33,704 nt of DNA from Caldilineaceae bacterium (GCA_019637645.1 JAHBVH010000089.1:1-33704); one strand, 5' to 3'; shown: positions 23,315 through 32,381, counted from the first letter of the stretch. The notes: generated by a model not told the origin, from the letters alone. Numbers and translations are program-made.

Positions 23315-23818
23315 TCAGGTGATGCGCGCACCATCAAAATAGGCAACACGAACTGGATCGCCACGTCCATTGCGCCCGATATAGACGAAGCCACTGTGCG
23401 GCCAAATGGCTTCCGTGCGGAATTGGCGCAGCGCTTCATTCTGTACCTCGACCACCATGCCGATGACTTGGGGGTTTTCACCCCCGCCAAAGCGAGCGTT
23501 GAGCTCCTGTTGGGTGGCTAGCAAGAGCTGGGAGGCTAACGACGCTCGGCGATGGCGCTCTTCCACAAAGCAGCGGAAGTAGTAGCAGGGATATCCCAAT
23601 TGCTGGTTGACCTGGATATAGACCGAACTGATAGCTACGATCTGCTGCTCCGCCTTGGTCCGCGCCACGAAGATCACTTGGTTGACCCGGTTTTCTGCTT
23701 CTTCGTGCGAGGACAAAGCGCCCGTGTGTAGCCAAAACCGCATGATTTCGGCTTGAAGCGCTGGCGTCTTGGCTTCCCATACCTTATCGAGCTGATAATT
23801 TTCTAGTAAGTTCATCAT
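23315..23818 (-). CDS. GNAT-like acyltransferase domain protein
   Basis: A 167-residue protein that looks like a GNAT fold: beta strands NQVIFVARTKAEQQIVAISSVYIQV, a strand and loop YYFRCFVEERHRRASLASQLLLATQQELN at the acetyl-CoA-binding position (the canonical QxxGxG/A loop appears only in a loose form, RHRRASLASQL), and a C-terminal QVIGMVVEVQNEALRQFRTEAIWPHSGFVYIGRN typical of the last strands. The substrate is unknown. The start is one of two adjacent ATGs at 23818 or 23815; only weak ribosome-site sequence is visible. It lies between two minus-strand genes but is separated from both by more than 150 bases. Confidence 0.7.
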   Translation of the reverse strand: MMNLLENYQLDKVWEAKTPALQAEIMRFWLHTGALSSHEEAENRVNQVIFVARTKAEQQIVAISSVYIQVNQQLGYPCYYFRCFVEERHRRASLASQLLLATQQELNARFGGGENPQVIGMVVEVQNEALRQFRTEAIWPHSGFVYIGRNGRGDPVRVAYFDGARIT

Positions 23819-24329
23819 GAATTTCTGTCGGTCTTCTGGATACGCTGTAATCGCTAGGTTTACAATAGGGAACTAAGCCAAAAGAAGTGTTTGATTGTAC
23901 AGATGAATAGGTTAAAAGCGGTTAAGCCTGCCTGAAACGGATATGTGCCGATGATGTTGGTCGCGATTACCAGATTAAATTGCATTATTTGTATGGATAA
24001 GATACATAATTTGACTAACAACAACCTTATCATAGGTTAAACTATTGCGGTTGTCAACTGAATGGGTCTGATCGCACCGCTGTAAAGAGAAGTGATAAGC
24101 TTACAGGTCTCTGATAGTTTTGTAAGCCTTGGGTACAGCGGTTCTCGATCCGTTTTTGAGCAAAAATTGAACGATGTTCAGGTGAAGAAACGGTGCAGAA
24201 AGGCAAAATTCGCGAGAAACTTGTAAGAGGGTGTCAGGTACTTTGGGTGGATGGAGCGTGAGGGAGGGTCGATTTTGTCCATAGAAGGGCCGTCAGCTTT
24301 ACCCCAGTTGACCGCCCGTTCGGGTATTT
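23819..24329. other. Intergenic spacer with nested inverted repeats
   Basis: No convincing gene. The part around 23960-24060 is AT-rich and may include the promoter of the minus-strand GNAT gene. At 24076-24142 there is a nested structure: ACCGCTGTA (24076-24084) pairs with TACAGCGGT (24134-24142), and inside it GCTTACA (24099-24105) pairs with TGTAAGC (24121-24127). This could fold as a small structured RNA or be an old palindromic element; it does not match the CTGACAGG family. Confidence 0.45.
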
Positions 24330-24406
24330 AGAAGTTACGCCGTTGATCAGCGTGACCAGAGACCTGACAGGTCTGGCAAAGCTGTCAGGTCTGGCAAAGC
24401 TGTCAG
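24330..24406. repeat. Palindromic repeat copy 6, rearranged, touching a gene end
   Basis: Left end TAGAAG/GTTACGCC (24330-24341), then arms AGACCTGACAG (24360-24370) and CTGTCAGGTCT (24382-24392). The segment GTCTGGCAAAGCTGTCAG is present twice in tandem (24371-24388 and 24389-24406), and the right end is missing. The final copy contains the stop codon of the minus-strand gene that follows. Confidence 0.75.
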
Positions 24407-25509
24407 CCTCTTTCGGCCCCAGCCGTTTCGGCCAAGGCGGCATCGGGCAGCACATAGGAATAGGCCATTTTGGGATCATTCCATTCCAGAATTTCTGGAT
24501 AGCGGGTGTTGGGCAGCACCTTCACGGAAAAGATCTCTTGCACCCCACTGTCAAAACGGAGAAAGCCCACCGTTTGTCCGCTTTCTAGATGCACCACCCA
24601 TACGCCACAAGTCCGCTTCTGGCCGAGCCGTTCGATGATCGGCAAGTCGCTAAAGGTGGCACTCTCGCGCACCTGGGAGAGCCCAATAAAGGCAAAGGGC
24701 CCGTAGAAGTCGACCCCGCGCGTAAAACCAGGCAGGTGGGCTATGGTCTGCCAGGTATGCGTCGCCAAGTTGGCCCACGCGAGGCTGCCCTCGCCGCCCT
24801 CCAGAAACCAGAGCCGTCCGTCATGCCAATGGGGCGAATGGGGCATCGAGAGGCCGCGCAGGAGAATCTCATTTGTCGCCACGTCGATGAGAATCCCCCC
24901 ACTGGCTTTATTGGCGCGCCAACCACCAGCCGTATCCGTTTCGCCTAAGGCCGTTACATATTTGGGCTGCCCATCGACAAGCGCCAAGCCATTCAGATGG
25001 CAACGATCTTCCGCGGCATAGGCACTAATAAAGGTTGGTCGCCAACGCGGGGTAAAGCTGTGGTCATGATCGAGTGTACAGAGGCAGCTAAAGCGCGTGT
25101 TGACCAACCATAACTCATCGGCCGCGTCATAGCCCATTTCGTGAATATCGATATCACCCGTGATATGAATCTCGCGGGGGAGATAGCAGGCATCATGTTT
25201 GCCGGTTGGCTCCAGTTTGCGGGCCACAGCTGGCATATTGCGCAGATAGGTGACACTCTTTTGGCCGCCGATGGTGAGCCGCCCTTTGGCGCTATGCACA
25301 GCCATGCCCATTGGTTTTTCAAAGGCCCGAAAATGGGTATTAACCGTGCGCGTTTCCTGGTCATAGCGCACGAGGATCACTTTGCCAGCTTGGTAGGTCG
25401 AAACAACCAAACTGAGATTGAGTTGGACAAGCAGATCGGCCAGCGTGTTGGTATAGACGCTACGCAGTTCTGGGGCAGGCACTGAAGGACTTTCCGTTGG
25501 CTTGGTCAT
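24403..25509 (-). CDS. TIGR03032/DUF4915-family beta-propeller-like protein
   Basis: A 368-residue protein recognised as the TIGR03032 family from SLVVSTYQAGKVILVRYD near the N-terminus, then FEKPMGMAV, the central ELWLVNTRFSCLCTLD with HSFTPRWRPTFIS and DRCHLNGLALVDGQPKYVTALGETDTAGGWR, and the later GLSMPHSPHWHDGRLWFLEGGEGSLA. The family has no settled biochemical role; the repeated strand pattern suggests a propeller. No signal peptide. ATG 25509 has AGGAA 7 bases upstream. The stop codon lies inside repeat copy 6, so the last residues (GAERG) may have been set by that insertion. Confidence 0.88.
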   Translation of the reverse strand: MTKPTESPSVPAPELRSVYTNTLADLLVQLNLSLVVSTYQAGKVILVRYDQETRTVNTHFRAFEKPMGMAVHSAKGRLTIGGQKSVTYLRNMPAVARKLEPTGKHDACYLPREIHITGDIDIHEMGYDAADELWLVNTRFSCLCTLDHDHSFTPRWRPTFISAYAAEDRCHLNGLALVDGQPKYVTALGETDTAGGWRANKASGGILIDVATNEILLRGLSMPHSPHWHDGRLWFLEGGEGSLAWANLATHTWQTIAHLPGFTRGVDFYGPFAFIGLSQVRESATFSDLPIIERLGQKRTCGVWVVHLESGQTVGFLRFDSGVQEIFSVKVLPNTRYPEILEWNDPKMAYSYVLPDAALAETAGAERG

Positions 25510-26021
25510 GGCTGGATTCCTGATTCATGTGAGCGAATTAACTTACGCGAATGATGTGGAGCGTGGGATGGCTGTGGTATGCGTGACAACGCTTGCTTTG
25601 CGCCTCATTCTATGAAGGAGAAGGCCAACCTGTCAAATAAGACAGCTGTTGTAGTAATTCCTTACGCGCCCGGATGGCACGGGACATTCTTAACCTTTTC
25701 CCCATCAATAGAGCGCAAGATCGCGGGGTAATTCGCTACTTTGGTGGTTATTCTGCGACAAATGATATAGAACTGTAATGTTTTTTTGAGAGCTACCTCA
25801 GTACAATGGGTGCCATCTCTGCTTGGAGGCTCCATTGTTGCCTTCTTTTCTCCTGTTTCCAAGCGATCGGTGACGACTATCAACAGCGATCCCTGTGCAC
25901 CACAGGGATGGTTTGGTACTGCCTGAAAGTTTCGACTCGTTGCTCGAATGAGTTCGTTGGCGTGTTGCACCAGATGCCATGCTCCGTACCAAGCCGATAT
26001 GGATTCAGCGAGGTTCTTGCT
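25510..26021. other. Divergent intergenic spacer and leader of the giant oxidase gene
   Basis: No convincing gene, although the frame of the giant gene is open back to 25806. TACAAT at 25802-25807 could be a -10 box but has no clear -35. A perfect 9-bp hairpin (ATCCCTGTG, loop CAC, CACAGGGAT) lies at 25889-25909, 112 bases before the giant gene’s start. CGAGG 8 bases before ATG 26022 serves as the ribosome site. Confidence 0.5.
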
Positions 26022-29000
26022 ATGAACAACAGCCGCCTACCCGTGCCCCGTAGCGGGTGCTTTGTGGCAACGCGGGAACGTTCCGCATTGTCGCAAAGCT
26101 GTCCCCCATGTGATCCGAGCCGCCTTCGTCCACCGCAGTCGTGGACCCTGCTCTGCGCGGCTTTCTTTGCTTGGACACTCTTTGTCCTCACCCCGGCAGC
26201 GGCGTTGATTGCTCAAGACGCAATCCCTACCGTTGAACCGGCGGCTGTGGAAACGACACGCCAACTTTTCCTGCCCATTGTCATCAACGCGGGTACCGAT
26301 AGTGCCTCGCAAACAACCGAGCAGCCACTGAGCGAAACGCCCAACCAAAGCACCGCGGGTGAGGCCAACGAAGCGCTGGTCGATAGTCATAGCCAGAACG
26401 ATTACGTCTTGGCGGAACTTGCTCGCCAGCGCAACGAGCCACCCTTTGTGGTGCCTGCCAGTGCCGCTGCCACGGGGCCGCTCAATGTCGTTGGCCGGTG
26501 GGATGCGCCGGTGCGGTGGCCCTTTGTTTTTGCGACGGCGGCTAACCTACCCGATGGCCGCATTATTGCCTGGGGTGGCAACAATACGACCTCCTTTAGT
26601 GGTGGGTCCAATACCTATGCCGCAATTTGGGAGCCAACCACTGGGCAATTTTTATCGCGCAATCATACCAGCCATTCGATGTTCTGCGCGATTCCTACGA
26701 TGTTGGAAGATGGTCGGGTCTTTGTCAATGGCGGTGATGGCACGCGCGAGCGCACGAGCATTTTTGATTACCGCACCAATGCATGGACGCGGGTCGAAGA
26801 TATGAACCGCGGTCGTTGGTACAATGGCGCGGTGGCCCTGCCAAATGGCCGAGTCTTTACCCTTCTCGGTGATCCAGGCGGGCCCTATCCAGAACTGTGG
26901 ACGCCAAACCAAGGTTGGTCACTCCTGACGGGGGCCAATCTCAACAATGGCATCCTCAACTATAGTGGCTATCAAAGCACTTGGTTGCCCTATCTCCATT
27001 TGGCTCCCAATGGGCGGATTTTCCACTCGGGGCCAACGACACAGATGAACTGGCTCGACCCGACCGGCAATGGGAGCATTGCCAGTGCTGGGTTGACGAA
27101 TACGTGGTATCCCAAATATAGCAGCGCGATTATGTACGATCAGGGGAAGATTCTGGTTGCTGGTGGCGCGACTAGTGGTAGCAACACGGCGCCCGGGACA
27201 AACCAGGCCATGCTGATTGATCTCAACGGCACTACGCCCACCAAAAACGTCATCACCCCCATGAGCTATGCGCGCAAGTTTAACAATGCCGTTATGTTAC
27301 CCAATGGGGAAGTAATGATCATTGGGGGCAATACATCGGGCGTTGAATTTAGCGATCAAGGCACGATTCTCACGCCAGAGATCTGGAACCCGACAACCCA
27401 AAGCTGGCGCAGTGTGGCCGATATCTCGGTGCCGCGCAACTATCATTCGGTGGCATTGCTCATGACCGACGGGCGGGTGTGGTCGGGCGGTGGCGGTCTC
27501 TGTAACTGTTCTGCCGACCATCCGGATCATCAGATCTATTGGCCGCCCTATCTCTTTAATGCCGATGGTTCGTTGGCTACGCGGCCAACCATGACCACGG
27601 CCCCAACCGAGATTACCTATGGCAGCACTTTCCAGGTGGCGGCAACGGCAAACCTAGCCAAGTTCACCCTGATTAAAATGTCGGGAGTGACGCATAATCT
27701 AAACTCCGATCTGCGCTATTTGAACCTGCCCTTTACGACCACTGGCGCAGGCCAATATGAGCTAACGGTGCCGGCCAATGAGAATGTGCTGACACCTGGC
27801 TACTGGATGCTCTTTGCGATCAACGGCCAGGGTGTCCCTTCGGTGGCGAAGGTGATTCAAGTAAAATCGACTCCCCTCGAAGCCCCACCCGGCAGCACTA
27901 TCCGCTATGTCAAGCTCGAAGCGCTCTCCGAAGTCAGTGGCTATCCGTGGAGCTCAATGGCCGAATTCTATGTGCTGGATAGCCGCGGCGCACCCCTCAA
28001 CCGCAGTGCTTGGGTTGTGACGGCGGATAGCCAGGAATTACAGGGCGAAAATGGCGCGGCCAGTAATATTGCCGATGGCAACATCGCGACGATCTGGCAC
28101 ACCCAGTGGCAAGGTGCCAATCCACCTCCTCCCCACTGGATTGTTGTTGATCTCGGGGGTGACTATCAGATCAGCGGCTTCCGCTATCTCCCCCGCCAGA
28201 GTAGCACCAATGGCCGCATTGGCAACTATCGCTTCTATGTGAGCACCGACGGTGTTAACTGGGGGGGTCCTGTCGCCCAAGGTACCTTCCCCAATACCAC
28301 GGACGAGCAGACGGTCGGTGTCACCTTGAATCAACCGCCCCTGATTACCAATCCAGGGGGACAGAGTGGCCTGGTGGGAGCCATGGTCAATTTACCAATC
28401 AGTGCCAGCGACGCCGAGGGGAATCCGTTGCAATTTAGCGCGACGAATCTGCCCGCTGGCCTAACCATTAATAGCAGTACAGGAGCGATTGTTGGGACAC
28501 TGGCAACGGCTGGGGACTATGCCGTCACCGTCACCGTGAGCGATGGCACCGCCACCGCGACGGCAGCCTTTGCTTGGCAAGTGACAGCCCCTGGTGCGCT
28601 GAATCTAGCCCTCGGTCGCCCAGCCACCAGCTCTTCGAATGAAACAACCCAACTGGTGGCTAGCAATGCGGTCGATGGTAGCCCGGCCACCCGCTGGGCT
28701 AGCCAATATAGTGATCCCCAGTGGCTTCAGGTGGATCTAGGCGCGATCTATGTCATCAACCAAGTCGTCCTCACTTGGGAAGCCGCCTATGGCCGAGCCT
28801 ACGCGCTTCAGCTTTCCACCGATGGGACAACCTGGCAAACCATTTACAGCACAACAACCGGGGATGGCGGCACCGATACCCTTTCCGGCCTCACAGGCCA
28901 AGGGCGCTATCTGCGGCTCTATGGCACCCAACGGGGCACTCAATGGGGCTATTCCTTGTGGGAATTGGCCGTCTACGGCAGCCCGGCCACGCTGAAGCTC

Positions 29001-32000
29001 GACCCGATGATTTCCGCGCCGAAGCCAATCAACGCGGCAGTGACTTATACCGCCCAGATTAGCAACGGTGTCAACCCGCGCGTCAAGTGGCTCTTTGGGG
29101 ATGGTACGCCAGAAACGGCCTACGCTACGAACTTGACGGTGGCCCACACCTTCCCCCGGACGGGCATTTATGTCGTCAAGGCGACCGCGATCGATGATCG
29201 GGGTGTCGAGCAAAGTACGACCTTTGTCCAGGCCATTCACTTGCCAACGACGGCCAACCGCCCCACCGCCTCGATGAATCTGCTCTATGAAGCGCGCGCG
29301 AATGCCAATGGCCGGATCTGGGTGATCAACCCAGACAATGACACGGTCAGCGTCTTTGACGCGGTGACCAATAGCAAAGTCGCAGAGATCGCCGTGGGCA
29401 AAGCGCCACGCAGCCTCGCGCTAGCCCCGACCGGACGCATTTGGGTGACCAACAAGGGTGCTTCGACCATTAGCATAATCAATCCGGCCACCTTGGCGGT
29501 TGTACAGACCATGCCGTTGGCCTATGGCACGCAGCCCTATGGGATTGTCTTTGCCCCCACCGGCAATGTTGGCTATGTGGCGCTGGAAGGCGCTGGAAAA
29601 GTGTTGCGTTTCGACGCGACTACGGCCGCGCCGACGGGCAGTGTGGAGGTGGGGCTGCATGTCCGCCACCTCTCGATGCCGGGGGATGGTAGCAAGCTCT
29701 ATGTGTCGCGCTTTATCACCCCGCGGGTGCCGGGCGAAGAGACGGCCACGCCTCAGGTGGCAAATGGCGGTGGCGAGGTCGTCGTGCTCAATGCCGGGAA
29801 TTTCACGGTCGATCAGATCATCCGGTTGCGCTATAGCGATAAGCCTGACACCGAAGTGCAAGGCCGCGGCATTCCCAACTATCTGGGACCGTTGGTCATT
29901 TCGCCTGACGGTGTCAATGGCTGGCTGCCTTCTAAACAAGATAATATCTTGCGTGGCACTCTCCGTGATGGCAATAATCTCAACTTCCAGAACACGGTAC
30001 GCGCCATCTCTTCGCATATCGACATAGCTGCTGCGGCTGAAGATTACCCAGGCCGATTGGATCATGATAATGCGGGGGTGGCTAGCACCGCGCTCTTCGA
30101 CAAAAGTGGTAGCTATCTCTTTGTCGCCTTGGAGACCAATCGTCAAGTGGCAGTTGTCGATGCCTACAGCAAGCAGGAGCTCTTCCGCATCGATGTAGGC
30201 CGTGCGCCGCAAGGCTTGGCGCTCGCGCCAGACGGCCTGACGCTCTATGTCAATAATTTCATGGATCGCACCCTGAGTGTGATCGATCTGCGCCCGTTGA
30301 TTAACGAGGGCAAAACAGCCGTGCCAACCTTGGCGACTGTCAACAGTGTGGCGACGGAAAAGTTGGCCGCCAATGTCTTGATCGGCAAGCAACTCTTCTA
30401 CGACGCTAAAGATCCACGGCTGGCGCTGGATAGCTATATCTCCTGCGCGTCCTGTCATAACGATGGTGGACAGGATGGCCGCGTCTGGGATCTGACGGGC
30501 ATGGGAGAAGGCTTGCGCAATACGATTAGCCTGAACGGTCATGCGGGTATGGGCCAAGGTCTCCTGCATTGGAGTGGCAATTTTGATGAGGTGCAGGATT
30601 TTGAAGCACAGATTCGCAATCTGGCTGGCGGCACGGGTCTGTTAACCGATGCTCAGTTCAACACCGGCACCCGGAACCAATCTATGGGTGATCCCAAAGC
30701 GGGCGTGAGCGCTGATCTCGATGCGCTGGCGGCCTATGTCACCTCGCTGAATGCCTTTGCGGCCAGCCCCTATCGCAATGCCGATGGCACCCTGACCACG
30801 GCTGGCGCAGTTGGGAAGACAATCTTCCAAAATCAAAACTGTACCCAATGTCACAGTGGCGTCGCCTTTACGGATAGCGGCGTCAATACTTGGCGCTCGA
30901 TTGGTACCCTCAAGCCGAGTAGTGGTAACCGCCTAGGTGGTACCTTGCCAGGGATCGACACGCCAACGTTGCGGGATATTTGGGCCACCGCGCCTTATCT
31001 ACACGATGGTTCGGCGGCTACCTTGGCCGATGCTATACGCGCCCACAATGGTGTGACAATGCCCGATAATGATTTGATTGCCCTGGTGGCCTATCTACAA
31101 CAGATCGACGGCAGCGAACTGGTCTCCGTCAACCTGCCGCCAGTGGTTACGCTGACGGCACCGAGCACCGGCGCAACGTTTACCCAAGGCGCGACGATCA
31201 ACCTCACGGCAGATGCCAGCGACAACAGTGGTATTATCACCAAAGTCGAGTTCTACGTCGGTACTACCCTGCTCAATACGGACGGAGCCGCGCCCTTTAG
31301 TTTCGCTTGGAGTAATGTCGCGGCAGGCGCCTATGCGCTGACGGCCAAGGCCTATGATGACATGGGGGCCAGCACCACTAGCGCTGTGGTTACTATCACC
31401 GTCAACCCTGTTGGTGGGAATGGTACCGGCCTCACGGCCCACTACTTCAACAATATCAGCTTGGCGAATGCACCAGTTCTCCAGCGGACCGAGGCCGTCG
31501 CCTTTGACTGGGGATATGGCGCGCCGGGCGCGGGCTTGCCCGCCGATAACTTCTCCGCGCGCTGGATGGGGCTGCTCGAAGCACCGACGGCTGACGCGTA
31601 TCAGTTCCAAACGATCTCGGATGATGGGGTCCGGCTGTGGGTCAATGGCACTTTGGTGATCAACAACTGGACAGACCATGGGGCGACAACCGATACCAGC
31701 GCGGTTGTGAATCTGACGGCGGGGATGAAGAACACCCTGATTCTGGAATACTATGAAAAAGCTGCTTCCGCAACAATCAAACTCCTCTGGAAGAGCCCGA
31801 CCACCAATGCTTTTGTCCCGATTCCGGTGGATCGTCTCTATGCCGTGACAAATTTGGCCCAAGGCAAGTCGAGCAGCCAATCGTCCACGGCCAATGGTGG
31901 CAGCGCTGCGCGGGCGGTGGATGGAAACCCCAACGGTAACTGGCATGGTGGCTCAGTGAGCCATACGAACAATAATACCAATGCGTGGTGGCAAGTCAAC

Positions 32001-32282
32001 CTTGGCAGCAGCTATGCGCTCAACAATATTGTTCTGTGGAACCGCACCGACTGTTGTGCCAACCGCTTAACCAACTTCTATGTCTTTGTCGCGAACAGTG
32101 ACATGACGGGGCGCAGTTTCAGCAGCTTGGTCAATGACAACACGGTCTGGCGCTACCGGATGACCGGGCAGGCACCCAATCAGCTCGTGATTCCTGCCAC
32201 GGTCAATGGTCGCTACGTTCGCGTTCAGCTGGCTGGCACCAATTATCTGTCGCTGGCGGAAGTACAGGTCTTTGGCCGCTAA
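26022..32282 (+). CDS. Secreted multidomain copper-radical oxidase / di-heme cytochrome c peroxidase-like fusion
   Basis: A 2,086-residue secreted protein. In order: signal peptide (h-region 41-61), RQLFLPIV (80-87); galactose/glyoxal-oxidase-like kelch propeller (about 152-520) plus its C-terminal DUF1929-like domain (to about 616); F5/8 C (626-767); Ig/cadherin-like (770-855); F5/8 C (860-989); PKD (994-1082); YVTN/NHL-type propeller (1085-1427); di-heme cytochrome c peroxidase/MauG-like unit (1447-1698); Ig-like (1704-1797); PA14 (1801-1931); F5/8 C (1944-2086). Copper-radical residues are all identifiable: Cys222 and Tyr267 (crosslinked pair, in RGRWY), Tyr474-His475 (RNYHS), His558; spacing follows galactose oxidase 228/272/495/496/581. 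Haem motifs: CASCH at 1475-1479 and CTQCH at 1607-1611, followed by RNTISL/LLHWSGN and PYLHDGSAATLADAI. The predicted action is oxidation of sugars or aldehydes on a glycan surface with H2O2 formation next to a haem module. Confidence 0.92.
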   Translation: MNNSRLPVPRSGCFVATRERSALSQSCPPCDPSRLRPPQSWTLLCAAFFAWTLFVLTPAAALIAQDAIPTVEPAAVETTRQLFLPIVINAGTDSASQTTEQPLSETPNQSTAGEANEALVDSHSQNDYVLAELARQRNEPPFVVPASAAATGPLNVVGRWDAPVRWPFVFATAANLPDGRIIAWGGNNTTSFSGGSNTYAAIWEPTTGQFLSRNHTSHSMFCAIPTMLEDGRVFVNGGDGTRERTSIFDYRTNAWTRVEDMNRGRWYNGAVALPNGRVFTLLGDPGGPYPELWTPNQGWSLLTGANLNNGILNYSGYQSTWLPYLHLAPNGRIFHSGPTTQMNWLDPTGNGSIASAGLTNTWYPKYSSAIMYDQGKILVAGGATSGSNTAPGTNQAMLIDLNGTTPTKNVITPMSYARKFNNAVMLPNGEVMIIGGNTSGVEFSDQGTILTPEIWNPTTQSWRSVADISVPRNYHSVALLMTDGRVWSGGGGLCNCSADHPDHQIYWPPYLFNADGSLATRPTMTTAPTEITYGSTFQVAATANLAKFTLIKMSGVTHNLNSDLRYLNLPFTTTGAGQYELTVPANENVLTPGYWMLFAINGQGVPSVAKVIQVKSTPLEAPPGSTIRYVKLEALSEVSGYPWSSMAEFYVLDSRGAPLNRSAWVVTADSQELQGENGAASNIADGNIATIWHTQWQGANPPPPHWIVVDLGGDYQISGFRYLPRQSSTNGRIGNYRFYVSTDGVNWGGPVAQGTFPNTTDEQTVGVTLNQPPLITNPGGQSGLVGAMVNLPISASDAEGNPLQFSATNLPAGLTINSSTGAIVGTLATAGDYAVTVTVSDGTATATAAFAWQVTAPGALNLALGRPATSSSNETTQLVASNAVDGSPATRWASQYSDPQWLQVDLGAIYVINQVVLTWEAAYGRAYALQLSTDGTTWQTIYSTTTGDGGTDTLSGLTGQGRYLRLYGTQRGTQWGYSLWELAVYGSPATLKLDPMISAPKPINAAVTYTAQISNGVNPRVKWLFGDGTPETAYATNLTVAHTFPRTGIYVVKATAIDDRGVEQSTTFVQAIHLPTTANRPTASMNLLYEARANANGRIWVINPDNDTVSVFDAVTNSKVAEIAVGKAPRSLALAPTGRIWVTNKGASTISIINPATLAVVQTMPLAYGTQPYGIVFAPTGNVGYVALEGAGKVLRFDATTAAPTGSVEVGLHVRHLSMPGDGSKLYVSRFITPRVPGEETATPQVANGGGEVVVLNAGNFTVDQIIRLRYSDKPDTEVQGRGIPNYLGPLVISPDGVNGWLPSKQDNILRGTLRDGNNLNFQNTVRAISSHIDIAAAAEDYPGRLDHDNAGVASTALFDKSGSYLFVALETNRQVAVVDAYSKQELFRIDVGRAPQGLALAPDGLTLYVNNFMDRTLSVIDLRPLINEGKTAVPTLATVNSVATEKLAANVLIGKQLFYDAKDPRLALDSYISCASCHNDGGQDGRVWDLTGMGEGLRNTISLNGHAGMGQGLLHWSGNFDEVQDFEAQIRNLAGGTGLLTDAQFNTGTRNQSMGDPKAGVSADLDALAAYVTSLNAFAASPYRNADGTLTTAGAVGKTIFQNQNCTQCHSGVAFTDSGVNTWRSIGTLKPSSGNRLGGTLPGIDTPTLRDIWATAPYLHDGSAATLADAIRAHNGVTMPDNDLIALVAYLQQIDGSELVSVNLPPVVTLTAPSTGATFTQGATINLTADASDNSGIITKVEFYVGTTLLNTDGAAPFSFAWSNVAAGAYALTAKAYDDMGASTTSAVVTITVNPVGGNGTGLTAHYFNNISLANAPVLQRTEAVAFDWGYGAPGAGLPADNFSARWMGLLEAPTADAYQFQTISDDGVRLWVNGTLVINNWTDHGATTDTSAVVNLTAGMKNTLILEYYEKAASATIKLLWKSPTTNAFVPIPVDRLYAVTNLAQGKSSSQSSTANGGSAARAVDGNPNGNWHGGSVSHTNNNTNAWWQVNLGSSYALNNIVLWNRTDCCANRLTNFYVFVANSDMTGRSFSSLVNDNTVWRYRMTGQAPNQLVIPATVNGRYVRVQLAGTNYLSLAEVQVFGR

Positions 32283-32296
32283 GGAGAGGTTTAAAA

Positions 32297-32352
32297 AGGT
32301 TTCCTGTAGAGCTGACAGGTTTTCAAAAACCTGTCAGCTCTACAGGAAACCT
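32297..32352. repeat. Palindromic repeat copy 7, 27-bp perfect stem
   Basis: Arms 32297-32323 and 32326-32352 are exact reverse complements with a 2-base spacer (CA). The core is AGCTGACAGGTTTT; the outer part (AGGTTTCCTGT) is unlike the GTTACGCA ends. It lies 14 bases after the giant gene’s stop and probably ends or protects its transcript. Confidence 0.85.
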
Positions 32353-32381
32353 CTATTCGTGAAATTTGTGCCTTTCGATGC

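Noticed and set aside
25806..26021. N-terminal extension of the giant oxidase gene (72 extra residues)
   Set aside because: There is no ribosome site at 25806, the extra residues are Cys-rich and unlike a signal peptide, and a proper start with CGAGG and a signal peptide lies at 26022.
29421..30569. 382-residue antisense reading frame
   Set aside because: It is the complement of a clearly conserved propeller and cytochrome region; its product has no recognisable domain and no ribosome site.
364..32352. CRISPR array made of the CTGACAGG palindromes
   Set aside because: Copies are kilobases apart with no regular spacers, and no cas genes are present.
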